Source: JACQBY01 sp041486115 (GTDB taxonomy: Bacteria; Nitrospirota; Nitrospiria; JACQBW01). From it: DNA of 64,000 nucleotides. The notes below the pieces were generated by a model that was not told the DNA's origin, ran no database searches, and saw only the letters and a program-made list of their open reading frames with translations. The position numbers and the translations under genes were made by a program. Position 1 is the first letter of the stretch, and every line of letters begins with the position of its first letter. The stretch spans positions 1-64,000 of the forward strand of contig JBGPKT010000001.1 of assembly GCA_041486115.1 (NCBI GenBank), read 5' to 3'. This document shows, piece by piece, positions 1 to 8,264 of the stretch.

Positions 1-805
1 CCTGAACGGTGGAAAGCTTTCTCTCGGATTGAGAATAGAGCTTCGAACTGAAGATGGCTGTCGCGGCATGTCCTGCCAGCATGGAAAATAGTTCATAATC
101 TATCCGGGTCAATCTTTCTTTTTTCTGCTCCAGAAGCGCGAAGACAGAAATAACCCCCAGAATATGCTCTTTGATTTTAAGAGGAATACAGACAATCGGA
201 AAGAGGGGATCGTCTGACGATAAATTTTTCAGGTCAGTCACAAAATGAGATTCTCCGGTTTGCCCCGCTTTCCCGATGACGCCATCCCCCAGTTTGACTT
301 TTTTAAAGTTGAATACCTGCATCCCTTCGGAAGCAACCACTACCATATCGGAAGTTCCTTCTTCCTTGAGAAGAATCGCGCATCTGTCGGCGCCTACCAG
401 GTTCAGCAATACCTCCAGAACAATTCTGAGAACCTCCTGATAGTCCAAGGTCGAATGAAGCTGATAACTGGCAACATATAAATTGGCGAGATTATTATTT
501 TCCTCTTCTACCTCGACATACCGGCTGGCAAAATCTTTATTTTCTTCTTCCACATTCTTGAATTTACTCAGAAGACTCTTTTTTTCCTGTTCCAGCTGAT
601 GAATGGTTTCTTCCATTTTTGCGACATTGGCCGGCATATTTCCTGTTCGTTTCAAACTGTTGACTTCGTCTTCCAATTGGATCGCCCGATACCGAAGTTT
701 TTCATTGGTCACCAGAAGGTCGTGGGTAAATTCTTCGCCTTTTTTAAAAACCTTTAAAAAATCCTCGGCTTTTTTTAAAATATCGCTCTCTTTTTCATTC
801 TCCAC
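1..805 (-). CDS. GAF-domain signalling protein (partial, runs off left edge)
   Basis: My translation of the minus strand from a GTG at 805 stays open to the window edge (268 codons). The start has GGAG about 8 nt upstream. Residues 1-110 are charged and heptad-like (many K/E/L), probably coiled coil. Residues from about 125 on form a GAF-like domain (YQLHSTLDYQEVLRIVLEVL, then CAILLKEEG, IGKAGQTG, IPLKIKEHILGVISVF, DYELFSMLAGHAATAI). GAF domains bind small ligands or serve as protein interaction modules; the ligand cannot be told from sequence. It follows cheB on the same strand after 137 bp, so it is probably the tail of the chemosensory operon or a partner gene. The C-terminal output domain, if any, lies outside the window. 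Confidence 0.8.
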   Translation of the reverse strand, partial: MENEKESDILKKAEDFLKVFKKGEEFTHDLLVTNEKLRYRAIQLEDEVNSLKRTGNMPANVAKMEETIHQLEQEKKSLLSKFKNVEEENKDFASRYVEVEEENNNLANLYVASYQLHSTLDYQEVLRIVLEVLLNLVGADRCAILLKEEGTSDMVVVASEGMQVFNFKKVKLGDGVIGKAGQTGESHFVTDLKNLSSDDPLFPIVCIPLKIKEHILGVISVFALLEQKKERLTRIDYELFSMLAGHAATAIFSSKLYSQSERKLSTVQ

Positions 806-942
806 AGGACTCGCTCCTTACATGACAGGATAACCCATTCATTTTTAATTCCGCGCTCTAAACGATTAAACAGTCCATCCAGTTATACAGTCTAGCAGAA
901 AACTTGATATCCGCCAGTCCTTCCGGAAACCCGGTCCATCAT

Positions 943-2076
943 TCAAAGGGTTGACCTGCATAACTTGACGATCTGTTCGGCCATATCATGAATCGAAAAA
1001 ACCTGATCAATCAAACCCAGCTGAACCGGCACCCTCGGCATTCCATAGACCACGGCGGTTTCTTCGGATTCGGCCAGAGCAACCCCGCCGTACGATTTAA
1101 TGGTTTTGATCCCTCTGGATCCATCGTTCCCCATTCCGGTCAGGATGACCCCCAGAGTCCCTTTTCCGTATATTTCCGCAATGGAATCCATCGTCTTATC
1201 CACCGAAGGAACATAACGGTCCTCGTCGGTTTTCGATTCCAGATAAAGTTTATTGGCCTCAAACCCTTTTTTTGCGATCAGATTGTACCCTCCAGGAGCC
1301 ACATAAATCTGCCCCGGCCATAGCCGGTCTCCCTCCTCAGCCTCCTTCACCCTTAACCTCCCCAGAGAATCGAGTCTCTGGGCAAATGAATGGGTAAAAT
1401 TAGGGGGCATATGCTGAACAATGACAATCGGAACCTGCAAGTCGGAGGGAAGGGACGATATGATCATTTGAATAGCCGCAGGCCCCCCCGTCGAAGCGCC
1501 GATGACGACGATGTCGGCCTGTCCGGTCTTTGGACCGACCGATCCAAAGGTCGGAAATTCGCCATCTTTTCTTATTCTTGTTTTTTCCTGGAGACGCACC
1601 TCCGGTTTTGTCTCAGTCGCCCGGGGGGAATGAGGGGTGGAAAAAATCGCGACCTGTTTTTTGATCCTGTCCCGGGGGATTTTACTGATAATTTCAATTT
1701 TACCGATCAGCTCTTCTTTGACGTTTAACAGGTCTACCGACGCATTATGCCCCGGTTTGGCAACAAAATCCAACGCACCCAGTTCAAGCGCTTTGAAGAC
1801 ATTCTGGCTCTCGCTCCGGGAACTGACAATAAGAACCGGCAGAGGATGGGTCGCCATGAGCCATTTCAAAAACGTAAAACCATTCATTTCAGGCATTTCG
1901 ATATCGAGCGTGATCATATCCGGTTTCTTTTTTTCAAGGAATTTCATCGCTTCCAGGCCGCCCGACACAGATCCGATCACTTCGATGTGGGGCGTTTGGG
2001 AAATCATCTGGGAAATGGCATGCCGCGCAAACGGGGAATCGTCCACGACCAGGACTTTAATCTTTTCCTGTTTCAA
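943..2076 (-). CDS. cheB: Chemotaxis response regulator / protein-glutamate methylesterase CheB
   Basis: Removes methyl groups from (and deamidates) chemoreceptor glutamates, resetting adaptation when phosphorylated by CheA. Residues 1-125 are a receiver domain with the acidic pair D12-D13, phospho-acceptor D58 (MITLDIEMPEMNG) and a switch lysine in FVAKPG. Residues about 187-377 are the methylesterase with nucleophile S195 in GASTGGP, H222 in QHMPP and TGMGNDG. The start is TTG at 2076, overlapping the cheR stop as TTGA, with AGGAG 6 nt upstream. The inter-domain linker (residues about 174-186, FPTFGSVGPKTG) is encoded by the interspersed palindromic element described below, which sits just before the catalytic domain. 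Confidence 0.95.
   Translation of the reverse strand: MKQEKIKVLVVDDSPFARHAISQMISQTPHIEVIGSVSGGLEAMKFLEKKKPDMITLDIEMPEMNGFTFLKWLMATHPLPVLIVSSRSESQNVFKALELGALDFVAKPGHNASVDLLNVKEELIGKIEIISKIPRDRIKKQVAIFSTPHSPRATETKPEVRLQEKTRIRKDGEFPTFGSVGPKTGQADIVVIGASTGGPAAIQMIISSLPSDLQVPIVIVQHMPPNFTHSFAQRLDSLGRLRVKEAEEGDRLWPGQIYVAPGGYNLIAKKGFEANKLYLESKTDEDRYVPSVDKTMDSIAEIYGKGTLGVILTGMGNDGSRGIKTIKSYGGVALAESEETAVVYGMPRVPVQLGLIDQVFSIHDMAEQIVKLCRSTL
1519..1556 (+). repeat. Interspersed palindromic element, copy 1 (inside cheB)
   Basis: A 32-bp core at 1523-1554 (CCGGTCTTTGGACC...AAAGGTCGG) is an imperfect palindrome; about 26 of 32 positions match its own reverse complement. It lies in frame in the CheB inter-domain linker and is read on the complementary strand as PTFGSVGPKTG. 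The same peptide appears in the unrelated gene at 51766-52745. Confidence 0.85.
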
Positions 2077-3050
2077 GAAGCGCTCCTTTCCGGCTTTCCG
2101 ACCTGCGGAATGCTTCCGCGGAACGATAGGTCCGCGATCGGACCTAAGACCGGATCGAACGGACGATCTAAAGACCGGACCCGTTTTTGGTAGACCATAT
2201 CTTTCTTAAAATGCCTTAACTCAAACTCCGGCGTAATATAACTCAGCGATTCGGAGTGGCCCAGCAGCAAAAATCCATCGGGCTTTAATTTTTCGCGAAA
2301 GGTCGCAATCACTTTCTTTCTCACCTCGAGATTGAAATAAATAATCACATTTCTGCAAAAGATGACATCCATCTCGTTCAAGAAAAACATCTTTTGGGGC
2401 TCAATCAAATTGACCTGAAAAAAGCTTACTTTTTCCTTCACGGGATCCTTGATTTTATATCCGTTATTTTCTTTAATAAAGTACTTGTCGATATACGCCT
2501 GCGGTACGCCCCGGAACGAGTTATCGGTGTAAACCCCCTTCCGCGCAAACTGAAGGACATTGGGAGAAATATCGGTTGCAAAAATTTCGCAGCGCCAGTC
2601 TTTTAACTCCGGTTTTTCGAGAATGAGCATCGATATGGTATAGGCTTCTTCTCCGGTGGAACATCCGGCCGACCAGATCCGGATTGTTTTATGAGACTTG
2701 TTCCTCTCCATAATTTCAGCAAGAATCTCATCCGAAAAGGTGTCCAGCTGCAGGGTTTCCCGGAAAAAATAGGTTTCGTGGATCGTCAATAAATCGACCA
2801 CTCGGGACAGCTCGGTCTCTTTGTCCTTGTCATACTTCAAGAAATAATAATAGTCTTTAAAGTCAGAAAACTGTTTTTTTGATACGGACTCTTTTAACCG
2901 GGAGCGGATGAACGCTTTGGATTGTTCATCCATGACCACCCCCGCTTTTTGAAACATCAGGTCCTGAAACAGCTTGAAGGTGTCATCGCTAAAAACCAGT
3001 TTCTGTTCGGTGTCGAGTATCTCCTGAGGAGTTCGCATGTTCGCCATCAA
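2073..3050 (-). CDS. cheR: Chemotaxis protein methyltransferase CheR
   Basis: SAM-dependent methyltransferase that methylates glutamates of the MCP. The N-terminal helical domain (about residues 20-90) is followed by the Rossmann methyltransferase domain with WSAGCSTGEEAYTISM for SAM binding and the conserved FCRNVIIYFN segment. The protein should end near residue 290. The last 30 or so residues (RSLDRPFDPVLGPIADLSF onward) are encoded by a two-unit palindromic element, so the C-terminus is repeat-derived. The start overlaps the end of the HEAT-repeat gene by 4 bp and the stop overlaps cheB, indicating translational coupling. Confidence 0.95.
   Translation of the reverse strand: MMANMRTPQEILDTEQKLVFSDDTFKLFQDLMFQKAGVVMDEQSKAFIRSRLKESVSKKQFSDFKDYYYFLKYDKDKETELSRVVDLLTIHETYFFRETLQLDTFSDEILAEIMERNKSHKTIRIWSAGCSTGEEAYTISMLILEKPELKDWRCEIFATDISPNVLQFARKGVYTDNSFRGVPQAYIDKYFIKENNGYKIKDPVKEKVSFFQVNLIEPQKMFFLNEMDVIFCRNVIIYFNLEVRKKVIATFREKLKPDGFLLLGHSESLSYITPEFELRHFKKDMVYQKRVRSLDRPFDPVLGPIADLSFRGSIPQVGKPERSAS
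2090..2182 (-). repeat. Interspersed palindromic element, copy 2 (3' end of cheR)
   Basis: On the minus strand it contains two CCGGTCTT-type units followed by a GCAGGTCGGAAAG-type tail. It is the most diverged and expanded copy: between unit and tail there are two nested short palindromes (GGTCCGATCGCGGACC and TTCCGCGGAA). It supplies the last residues of CheR and ends 14 bp before the cheB start codon. Confidence 0.75.
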
Positions 3051-5050
3051 CCCATTATAATTTCCATTGTATAAAGCGCGGACTGGCGGACCAGTTTGTC
3101 AGGGTCCTCCGTCGAAAGTTTTTCAATCGCCGAAAAAGCGGCTTTATATTTCAATTTCCCGATCGCTCTGACCGCGGCAGCTCTGACATTCCAGTTGGCA
3201 TCCGTTAAATATTTTTCCAGTAGGCTCCCCAGGGAAGATTCTTCCAGTTCCCCCAATGCCGCAATCGCCGAGCACTGCACTTCCGGATCATCGCTGTTTA
3301 TTTTTTCCGTAAAAAGAGGGACAAACTGAATCTCCTTGAAACGGGCGATCGATTCAATCGCTCCGATCTGGACCACGCCGACCGGGTCCTGGCAGAGCGA
3401 TTCCAGCTCGTTGACAAACTGTTTTGCCTCAAGCCTGCCGAGGAGTTTTGCCAGGGAAGACCTCACCCACATCGATTCATCTTTTTTAAGATTTTCAATC
3501 ACATTTCCGATCCGGAGATCCGGATGATCTTCAAAACAGGATAAAGCGGCAAGGCGCACATCGGGAGATTCATCCGCCAGGGCCTGCATAACCCATTCTT
3601 CAATGTTGAGGTTTTCCATGGCCCTTAAAGCCAGAATCGCCTCTTTTCGTATCAGAGGGTCCTGATCCCTGAAAGCAAGAATCAGGTTCGGAACGGCTTC
3701 TTTCGCCTTTAAATAACCGATCAAACGAACGCTGTTCCTCCTGATATTGGCCTTTTCATCGGTGAGGAGATGGATGCATTCTAAAATCAGATTCCGGTCT
3801 TTGAGTTTCCGTAATGCCTGTAGCGCCGCTTCCTGAACATTGGAGTAGGGATCATCCAGGAGCTGGATCAGGACCTTGGATGATGCCGGGTCGCCCAGTT
3901 TTCCGAGAGCCGCGGCCAGGCTCTGGCGAACATGGCCGACCGGGTCGGAACCCATTTTTAAAAGAGGTCCGACCGCCTTTCGGTCCCCTATTTCTCCCAG
4001 GCACTTTATGATCCCCTCTCGCGTCATCCCCTCATATCTCGGAAGAGCGGCCAGGAGCCCGTCCACAGAACCTCTTTTCATCCGCACCATCGCCTGAAGG
4101 GCCTCTTCTTTCTGCACCCCGTTTAAAAACGGAATCAGCAATGGAATACTCATCAGCTCTCCCATCCATCCCAGAATCCGGATGGCTGCCCGGTGAACCG
4201 AAGCCTCTTCTCCGGGCTCTTTTAAGAGATCAAGGAGAAAAAGGGTGATATTTTTATTATAAATTTCCCTGAGCCGTCCTATAATTTTGACTTCGTGCTG
4301 AAAGGCCACCTGTTCCTGCAGGGTGACCAGCGCTTCAAGAGCCGCTTTTTTGACTTTGGGAGACCCGTTCTGAAGCGAATTCACAATGGGATTCAACGCC
4401 GAAAGGTCTCCCAGCCGGCCAAGCGCCTTGAGCGCGGGACGGTCTAAAATGTTCTTGCCCAGCAGGCGGATAATCGGCTCCACCGCCCGGCTGTCTCCGA
4501 TCTGCTCCAGGGCATTGATCGCGGCAAAGCTCAAGAGCTGATTTTCAACCTGGAGAAAAACCAGCAAATCGTCCACTCCCCGGCTTTCCTTTAATTTCCC
4601 CAGCGCTTCGACCGCCGCAATCTGAACATTTTGATTTTGATCTTTCAAACATTGAATCAACAGATACGATGCTTCGCGGTCGCCGATTTCACCGAAAATA
4701 TCAATGCAGAGTTTCTTAACGTCCGCGTTCATTTCCTGAAAATGGCTCATCAAAGGGGAAACAGATCTTCTCCCAAACTCAATAAAAATTTCAACCAGGC
4801 TATTTTTTTCGCCCGGCTCTGTGACATTTTTAAGGGCTTCTATTAAATAATGGGTCATTTCAGCGTCGAAATCAAACCTGCAGAGAGCCATGACCGCTTC
4901 TTTCCTGATCCTCCACTCGGATGATTTTAAAGCCTCGACAAGATGCGCCAGCGACTCTTTTTGTTTCGCGGCGCCCAGATGTTCGATGGCCTTAAGCCGA
5001 TTTTCAATATTGGGATGGTTCAGATCAAGCAATTCCTGATTAACGCTCAT
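3047..5050 (-). CDS. Large HEAT-repeat protein of the chemosensory operon
   Basis: This 667-residue protein is composed almost entirely of about 30-residue HEAT/PBS-lyase-like repeats (for example AVEALGKLKESRGVDDLLVF, ALQALRKLKDRNLILECI, AVRAIGKLKYKAAFSAIEKL). Such alpha-solenoids are protein-protein scaffolds; no catalytic motif is visible. No signal peptide or membrane segment, so it is probably cytoplasmic. It sits between the REC protein and cheR and overlaps cheR by 4 bp, which points to a role inside the chemosensory array or in its output. The function is inferred from context only. The solenoid is far longer than any standard chemotaxis accessory protein. Confidence 0.85.
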   Translation of the reverse strand: MSVNQELLDLNHPNIENRLKAIEHLGAAKQKESLAHLVEALKSSEWRIRKEAVMALCRFDFDAEMTHYLIEALKNVTEPGEKNSLVEIFIEFGRRSVSPLMSHFQEMNADVKKLCIDIFGEIGDREASYLLIQCLKDQNQNVQIAAVEALGKLKESRGVDDLLVFLQVENQLLSFAAINALEQIGDSRAVEPIIRLLGKNILDRPALKALGRLGDLSALNPIVNSLQNGSPKVKKAALEALVTLQEQVAFQHEVKIIGRLREIYNKNITLFLLDLLKEPGEEASVHRAAIRILGWMGELMSIPLLIPFLNGVQKEEALQAMVRMKRGSVDGLLAALPRYEGMTREGIIKCLGEIGDRKAVGPLLKMGSDPVGHVRQSLAAALGKLGDPASSKVLIQLLDDPYSNVQEAALQALRKLKDRNLILECIHLLTDEKANIRRNSVRLIGYLKAKEAVPNLILAFRDQDPLIRKEAILALRAMENLNIEEWVMQALADESPDVRLAALSCFEDHPDLRIGNVIENLKKDESMWVRSSLAKLLGRLEAKQFVNELESLCQDPVGVVQIGAIESIARFKEIQFVPLFTEKINSDDPEVQCSAIAALGELEESSLGSLLEKYLTDANWNVRAAAVRAIGKLKYKAAFSAIEKLSTEDPDKLVRQSALYTMEIIMG

Positions 5051-5056
5051 AATACC

Positions 5057-5917
5057 TCAAGGGTTACAGTTATTTTTTATCATTTGCTTTTTACGATCGA
5101 CAAAATCCTGAAGCGCATCCCTCAGGTAATTTGTCTTTTCCCGGATTTCTTTGGAGACCCTTCCCTGATAAAGTTTTTCCGCTTCGGCCATATCCTCTTT
5201 CAATAACTCTTCGACATTCCCGTTTTCGATTCCCTCTTCAATCGTCTTTTGATTGTAAAGCGCGATATCCGAGACGATCAGACGGGCAAACCGTTTCGCC
5301 TCTTCATGCCGGACCGCCTCCTCAGGTGGAATACCGGGCTCTTTTTGCGGGGGACTCAGGGGCACGGGCGCAGCGGCTGTTTCTGCCGTCGTTTCTGGCT
5401 GAAGAACGGGTTGAGCGACCGGCTCCAGAGAGAATTCTACCGGCTCCTGAGGCGGCGGCAGACTGACGGGCGCCGACAACACTTCGGCCGCGGGCGCCGA
5501 AGTCGCATTGACCGCTCCGCCGGAAGGCGCTATCTCCGGAGAAACCTCTCCCAGAATTTTCCTCAGCTTGACAACCATCTGGTCATGGATGTGATGTCTT
5601 TCAATATAATCATCGGCTCCATAAAGCGACTGCGGCTCCCTTTTATAGCGGGCCTTATCATAAATAGACGACACCAGAACCACTCCGGTGCTTTTTAAAT
5701 GAGAGCTTTTTTTTATAATCTCGCAGATTTCAAAACCCAGGACCTGAGGAAGCGCGACATCCAGAAAGGCCGCATGGGGATGTTCCCTGTCTAAAATAGA
5801 CAAAGCTTCTTTTCCCGTTCCTGCCAGGAACACCTCATACCCGGCCTCGGCCAGTATTTCTTTCATGATATCCTGAGTCGCTTCTCCGTCTACCGCAACG
5901 AGAATTTTTTGGCTCAT
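5057..5917 (-). CDS. Response regulator with Pro/Ala-rich linker and conserved C-terminal helical domain
   Basis: Residues 1-120 are a receiver domain: VAVDGEATQDI in place of the usual DD pair, putative phospho-acceptor Asp in AAFLDVALPQ, and LVSSIYDK at the switch region. Residues about 125-205 are a low-complexity Pro/Ala/Val linker. The C-terminal 75 residues (EEAKRFARLIVSDIALYNQ...VSKEIREKTNYLRDALQDF) form a helical module I recall from REC or zinc-ribbon proteins of delta-type bacteria. No DNA-binding domain is present. It lies between cheW and the HEAT-repeat gene in the operon. The first acidic patch has only one Asp plus Glu, so Mg binding may be altered; this needs a structure-based check. 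Confidence 0.8.
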   Translation of the reverse strand: MSQKILVAVDGEATQDIMKEILAEAGYEVFLAGTGKEALSILDREHPHAAFLDVALPQVLGFEICEIIKKSSHLKSTGVVLVSSIYDKARYKREPQSLYGADDYIERHHIHDQMVVKLRKILGEVSPEIAPSGGAVNATSAPAAEVLSAPVSLPPPQEPVEFSLEPVAQPVLQPETTAETAAAPVPLSPPQKEPGIPPEEAVRHEEAKRFARLIVSDIALYNQKTIEEGIENGNVEELLKEDMAEAEKLYQGRVSKEIREKTNYLRDALQDFVDRKKQMIKNNCNP

Positions 5918-5938
5918 GTTTTCCTCAATTTCCTCTCC

Positions 5939-6391
5939 TCAAACCAGTTGATTCAGCATTTGATAGGCTTCCAGATCCAGTATCTTTTCCATGTCCAGAA
6001 GGAGAATTAATTCGTCTTTATGCTTGAATATTCCTTTAAGGTATTTATTCTCACGGCTGTCTTCAAAAGAAGCGGTCAGAAGCTGATTGGCCGAAAAATA
6101 AAGGACATCTTTGACTTCATCAAGAATCAATCCCATGAAGGTTTTCTTAAACCTGATAATCAGGATATGTTGGGGTTCCACATCCTCCCTGGGGTTCATT
6201 TCGAGTATCTGTCTGAGATCAATAATGGGGATCACCCTGTCCCGCAGGTTAATCACTCCTTTAAACGGCTCTTTTAATTGCGGGACCTCCATTGGTTTTT
6301 TATAATAAATAATTTCAACAATTCCGGATAAAGGCAGAGAAAATGCCTTTTCCTGAAGATTAAATCGGAGAATTTTAAAATCAGAACTCAT
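5939..6391 (-). CDS. cheW: CheW-like coupling protein
   Basis: A 150-residue, single-domain CheW fold: FKILRFNLQEKAFSLPLSGIVEII at the N-terminus, then the conserved GVINLRDRVIPIIDLR core and ILIIRFKKTFMGLILDEV. CheW links receptors to CheA in the array. It is one of two CheW genes in the operon; this one has no extensions and no visible oddities. Between it and the upstream MCP gene is an 89-bp gap mostly filled by a palindromic element (6412-6482). Confidence 0.93.
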   Translation of the reverse strand: MSSDFKILRFNLQEKAFSLPLSGIVEIIYYKKPMEVPQLKEPFKGVINLRDRVIPIIDLRQILEMNPREDVEPQHILIIRFKKTFMGLILDEVKDVLYFSANQLLTASFEDSRENKYLKGIFKHKDELILLLDMEKILDLEAYQMLNQLV

Positions 6392-6411
6392 ACAGACAAT
6401 TCCTTTTCACC

Positions 6412-6482
6412 TGTCCGACCTTCCGACCCATGGATCGGTCGGTTCAAAAACCGAATGGACCAGTCGATCCAAAGACCGGATC
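6412..6482 (-). repeat. Interspersed palindromic element, copy 3 (between mcp and cheW)
   Basis: A full two-unit copy. On the minus strand it starts with CCGGTCTTTGGATCGACTGG and ends with ATGGGTCGGAAGGTCGGAC. It begins at the MCP stop codon (TGA at 6483-6481) and ends about 20 bp before the cheW start. It is the only copy in this window lying mainly outside coding sequence. Confidence 0.85.
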
Positions 6483-8217
6483 ACACCTTGATTTTAGAAA
6501 ACTCTGCCATTAATAAATCAGCCCGCGCGACCAGCTGCCGGACGGTCTCCATCAGCTCATGCCCGACCTGGTCATTGGATTGGGCGGCTTTTTTGATCTC
6601 CAGGATGGCCTTTCCGGAAACCTCCTGTTCGGTCCTCTGGACATCAATGGCCTTCATCATTTCCTGAATCTGCGAATTGACATGTTCCGCCGCCAGCGTA
6701 ATCTGACGGCTTCCCTGAAGCTGTTCCGCGGTGGAATTCCGCACTTTGCCGGTGATATCCCTCATTTTCTCGGTGGCGCTCATGATCTGTCCCCCCCCTT
6801 TGGCCTGCTCCGTTGTCGCGCGGACGACCTCCCGGGCATTGAGGGTGATTTTTTCCATTGAAAGCTTGACCTGTCCAATTTCATTGACCTGGTTCACCGC
6901 AACCTCCGCGATTTTTCTGGCCATGTCGGCGGAATTCTTTGAGCTTTCAAGGATTTTTCCCACGGCGTCCCCGGCGGCAAGCGACAGGCGCATCCCTTCC
7001 TCCACGCTTTCATACCCGATTTGAATTGAGGCAACGGCATCTTTTGTTTCTGTCTGAACGTCGCCGATCAACTGAGAAATCTCATTGGTCGAGGCCGAAG
7101 TCCGGTCTGCGAGCTTTTTGATCTCTTCCGCGACCACGGCAAATCCTTTTCCCTGATCCCCGGCCTGGGCCGCAAGTATCGCGGCATTCAAAGCAAGCAA
7201 ATTCGTCTGCTTCGTCACCTCCTTGATGACGGTCAGGATTTTACCGATATCCTCCGAGCTTTTTCCCAACCGGTGAATGACCTCCGACGATTTTTCTACG
7301 GTGGTTTTTATTTTTTTCATGCCATCAATGGTTTTAACGATCGCCCGGACGCCGAGATCGTGAGCGTCCGCGCTGACCTTTTCCGACACCTCGGCGGCGC
7401 TTTTCGCGATGGTTTCGACCTCTCTGACAGAAGCGTCAATCAAGTCTACCGCCGCGGCCGTTTCCTGGGCCGTCTGAGAAAGATGCTCGACGTTTTCGGC
7501 AACCTCTTTGATGGAGGAGGTCATTTCAATGATGGAAGAAGAGGTCGTATCCACAGCAACAGCTAACTCCGCCGTCTGGCCCGATATTTCCCGTATCGTT
7601 GTCCCCATTTCCAAAATGGACGACGACGTCGCGTCCGTGGCATTGCAGAGCATATTGACGCCTTCGGAGATCGACTTAACGGAAGCTCCCGTCTGAAGCG
7701 CGGAAGCGGAGGTTCTTTCCGAAACTTCTGTCTGCATCGAAGCGCTCCGGGTCGCTTTTTCCGCCGAGGATTGAATTTTAGACGAAGCGCTTGAAATATC
7801 GTTCGAGGCGTCATGCATCCGGAGTAACATTCCCTTGATATGATCGATCATCTGATTGAGAGATTCTCCCAGCAGACTCAGTTCATCGTTGGTCCGAACC
7901 GAAAATGTCGCGGTAAAATCACCGCTGGAAATCATCGAAGCCGTCGCCGACATTTCTTTCAAAGGCCGGATCAGCCTTTTTAAAAGCATAAAGGCCACGG
8001 TAATCCCCAGCAGGATTAAAAATACCGTTGTCCCGATATGGATCCAGAGGATATGGCTGATTTTGTCATCCGTTGATAAGGAGGTGTTCTCGATTTCCCC
8101 TTCAATCATCAATTTTGACGATAGGACTAAAATGGGACCGGCGATCATAAACATCCAGATGATATGAAAAATAAAACGCCCCGCAAGCGTTTTTGTTTTT
8201 AAAATCGTAGGCATCAT
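6481..8217 (-). CDS. Methyl-accepting chemotaxis protein
   Basis: Inner-membrane chemoreceptor. I place the start at the ATG at 8217 (MMPTILKTKTLAG); an in-frame ATG at 8253 lacks a properly spaced ribosome-binding site. Two membrane segments (RFIFHIIWMFMIAGPILVL and WIHIGTTVFLILLGITVAFM) enclose only about 30 periplasmic residues, too few for a normal ligand-binding domain. A HAMP domain (RLIRPLKEMSATASMISSGD) and a long cytoplasmic coiled coil follow, with the signalling tip KQTNLLALNAAILAAQAG. The tip has ILAAQ where many MCPs have IEAAR. The stimulus is probably sensed in the membrane or cytoplasm, or through a partner. It is the only receptor in the operon. Confidence 0.92.
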   Translation of the reverse strand: MMPTILKTKTLAGRFIFHIIWMFMIAGPILVLSSKLMIEGEIENTSLSTDDKISHILWIHIGTTVFLILLGITVAFMLLKRLIRPLKEMSATASMISSGDFTATFSVRTNDELSLLGESLNQMIDHIKGMLLRMHDASNDISSASSKIQSSAEKATRSASMQTEVSERTSASALQTGASVKSISEGVNMLCNATDATSSSILEMGTTIREISGQTAELAVAVDTTSSSIIEMTSSIKEVAENVEHLSQTAQETAAAVDLIDASVREVETIAKSAAEVSEKVSADAHDLGVRAIVKTIDGMKKIKTTVEKSSEVIHRLGKSSEDIGKILTVIKEVTKQTNLLALNAAILAAQAGDQGKGFAVVAEEIKKLADRTSASTNEISQLIGDVQTETKDAVASIQIGYESVEEGMRLSLAAGDAVGKILESSKNSADMARKIAEVAVNQVNEIGQVKLSMEKITLNAREVVRATTEQAKGGGQIMSATEKMRDITGKVRNSTAEQLQGSRQITLAAEHVNSQIQEMMKAIDVQRTEQEVSGKAILEIKKAAQSNDQVGHELMETVRQLVARADLLMAEFSKIKV

Positions 8218-8264
8218 AATACTATTCCATCCTCTATCTGAAATTTTTCGCATGCCTTCCGGGA

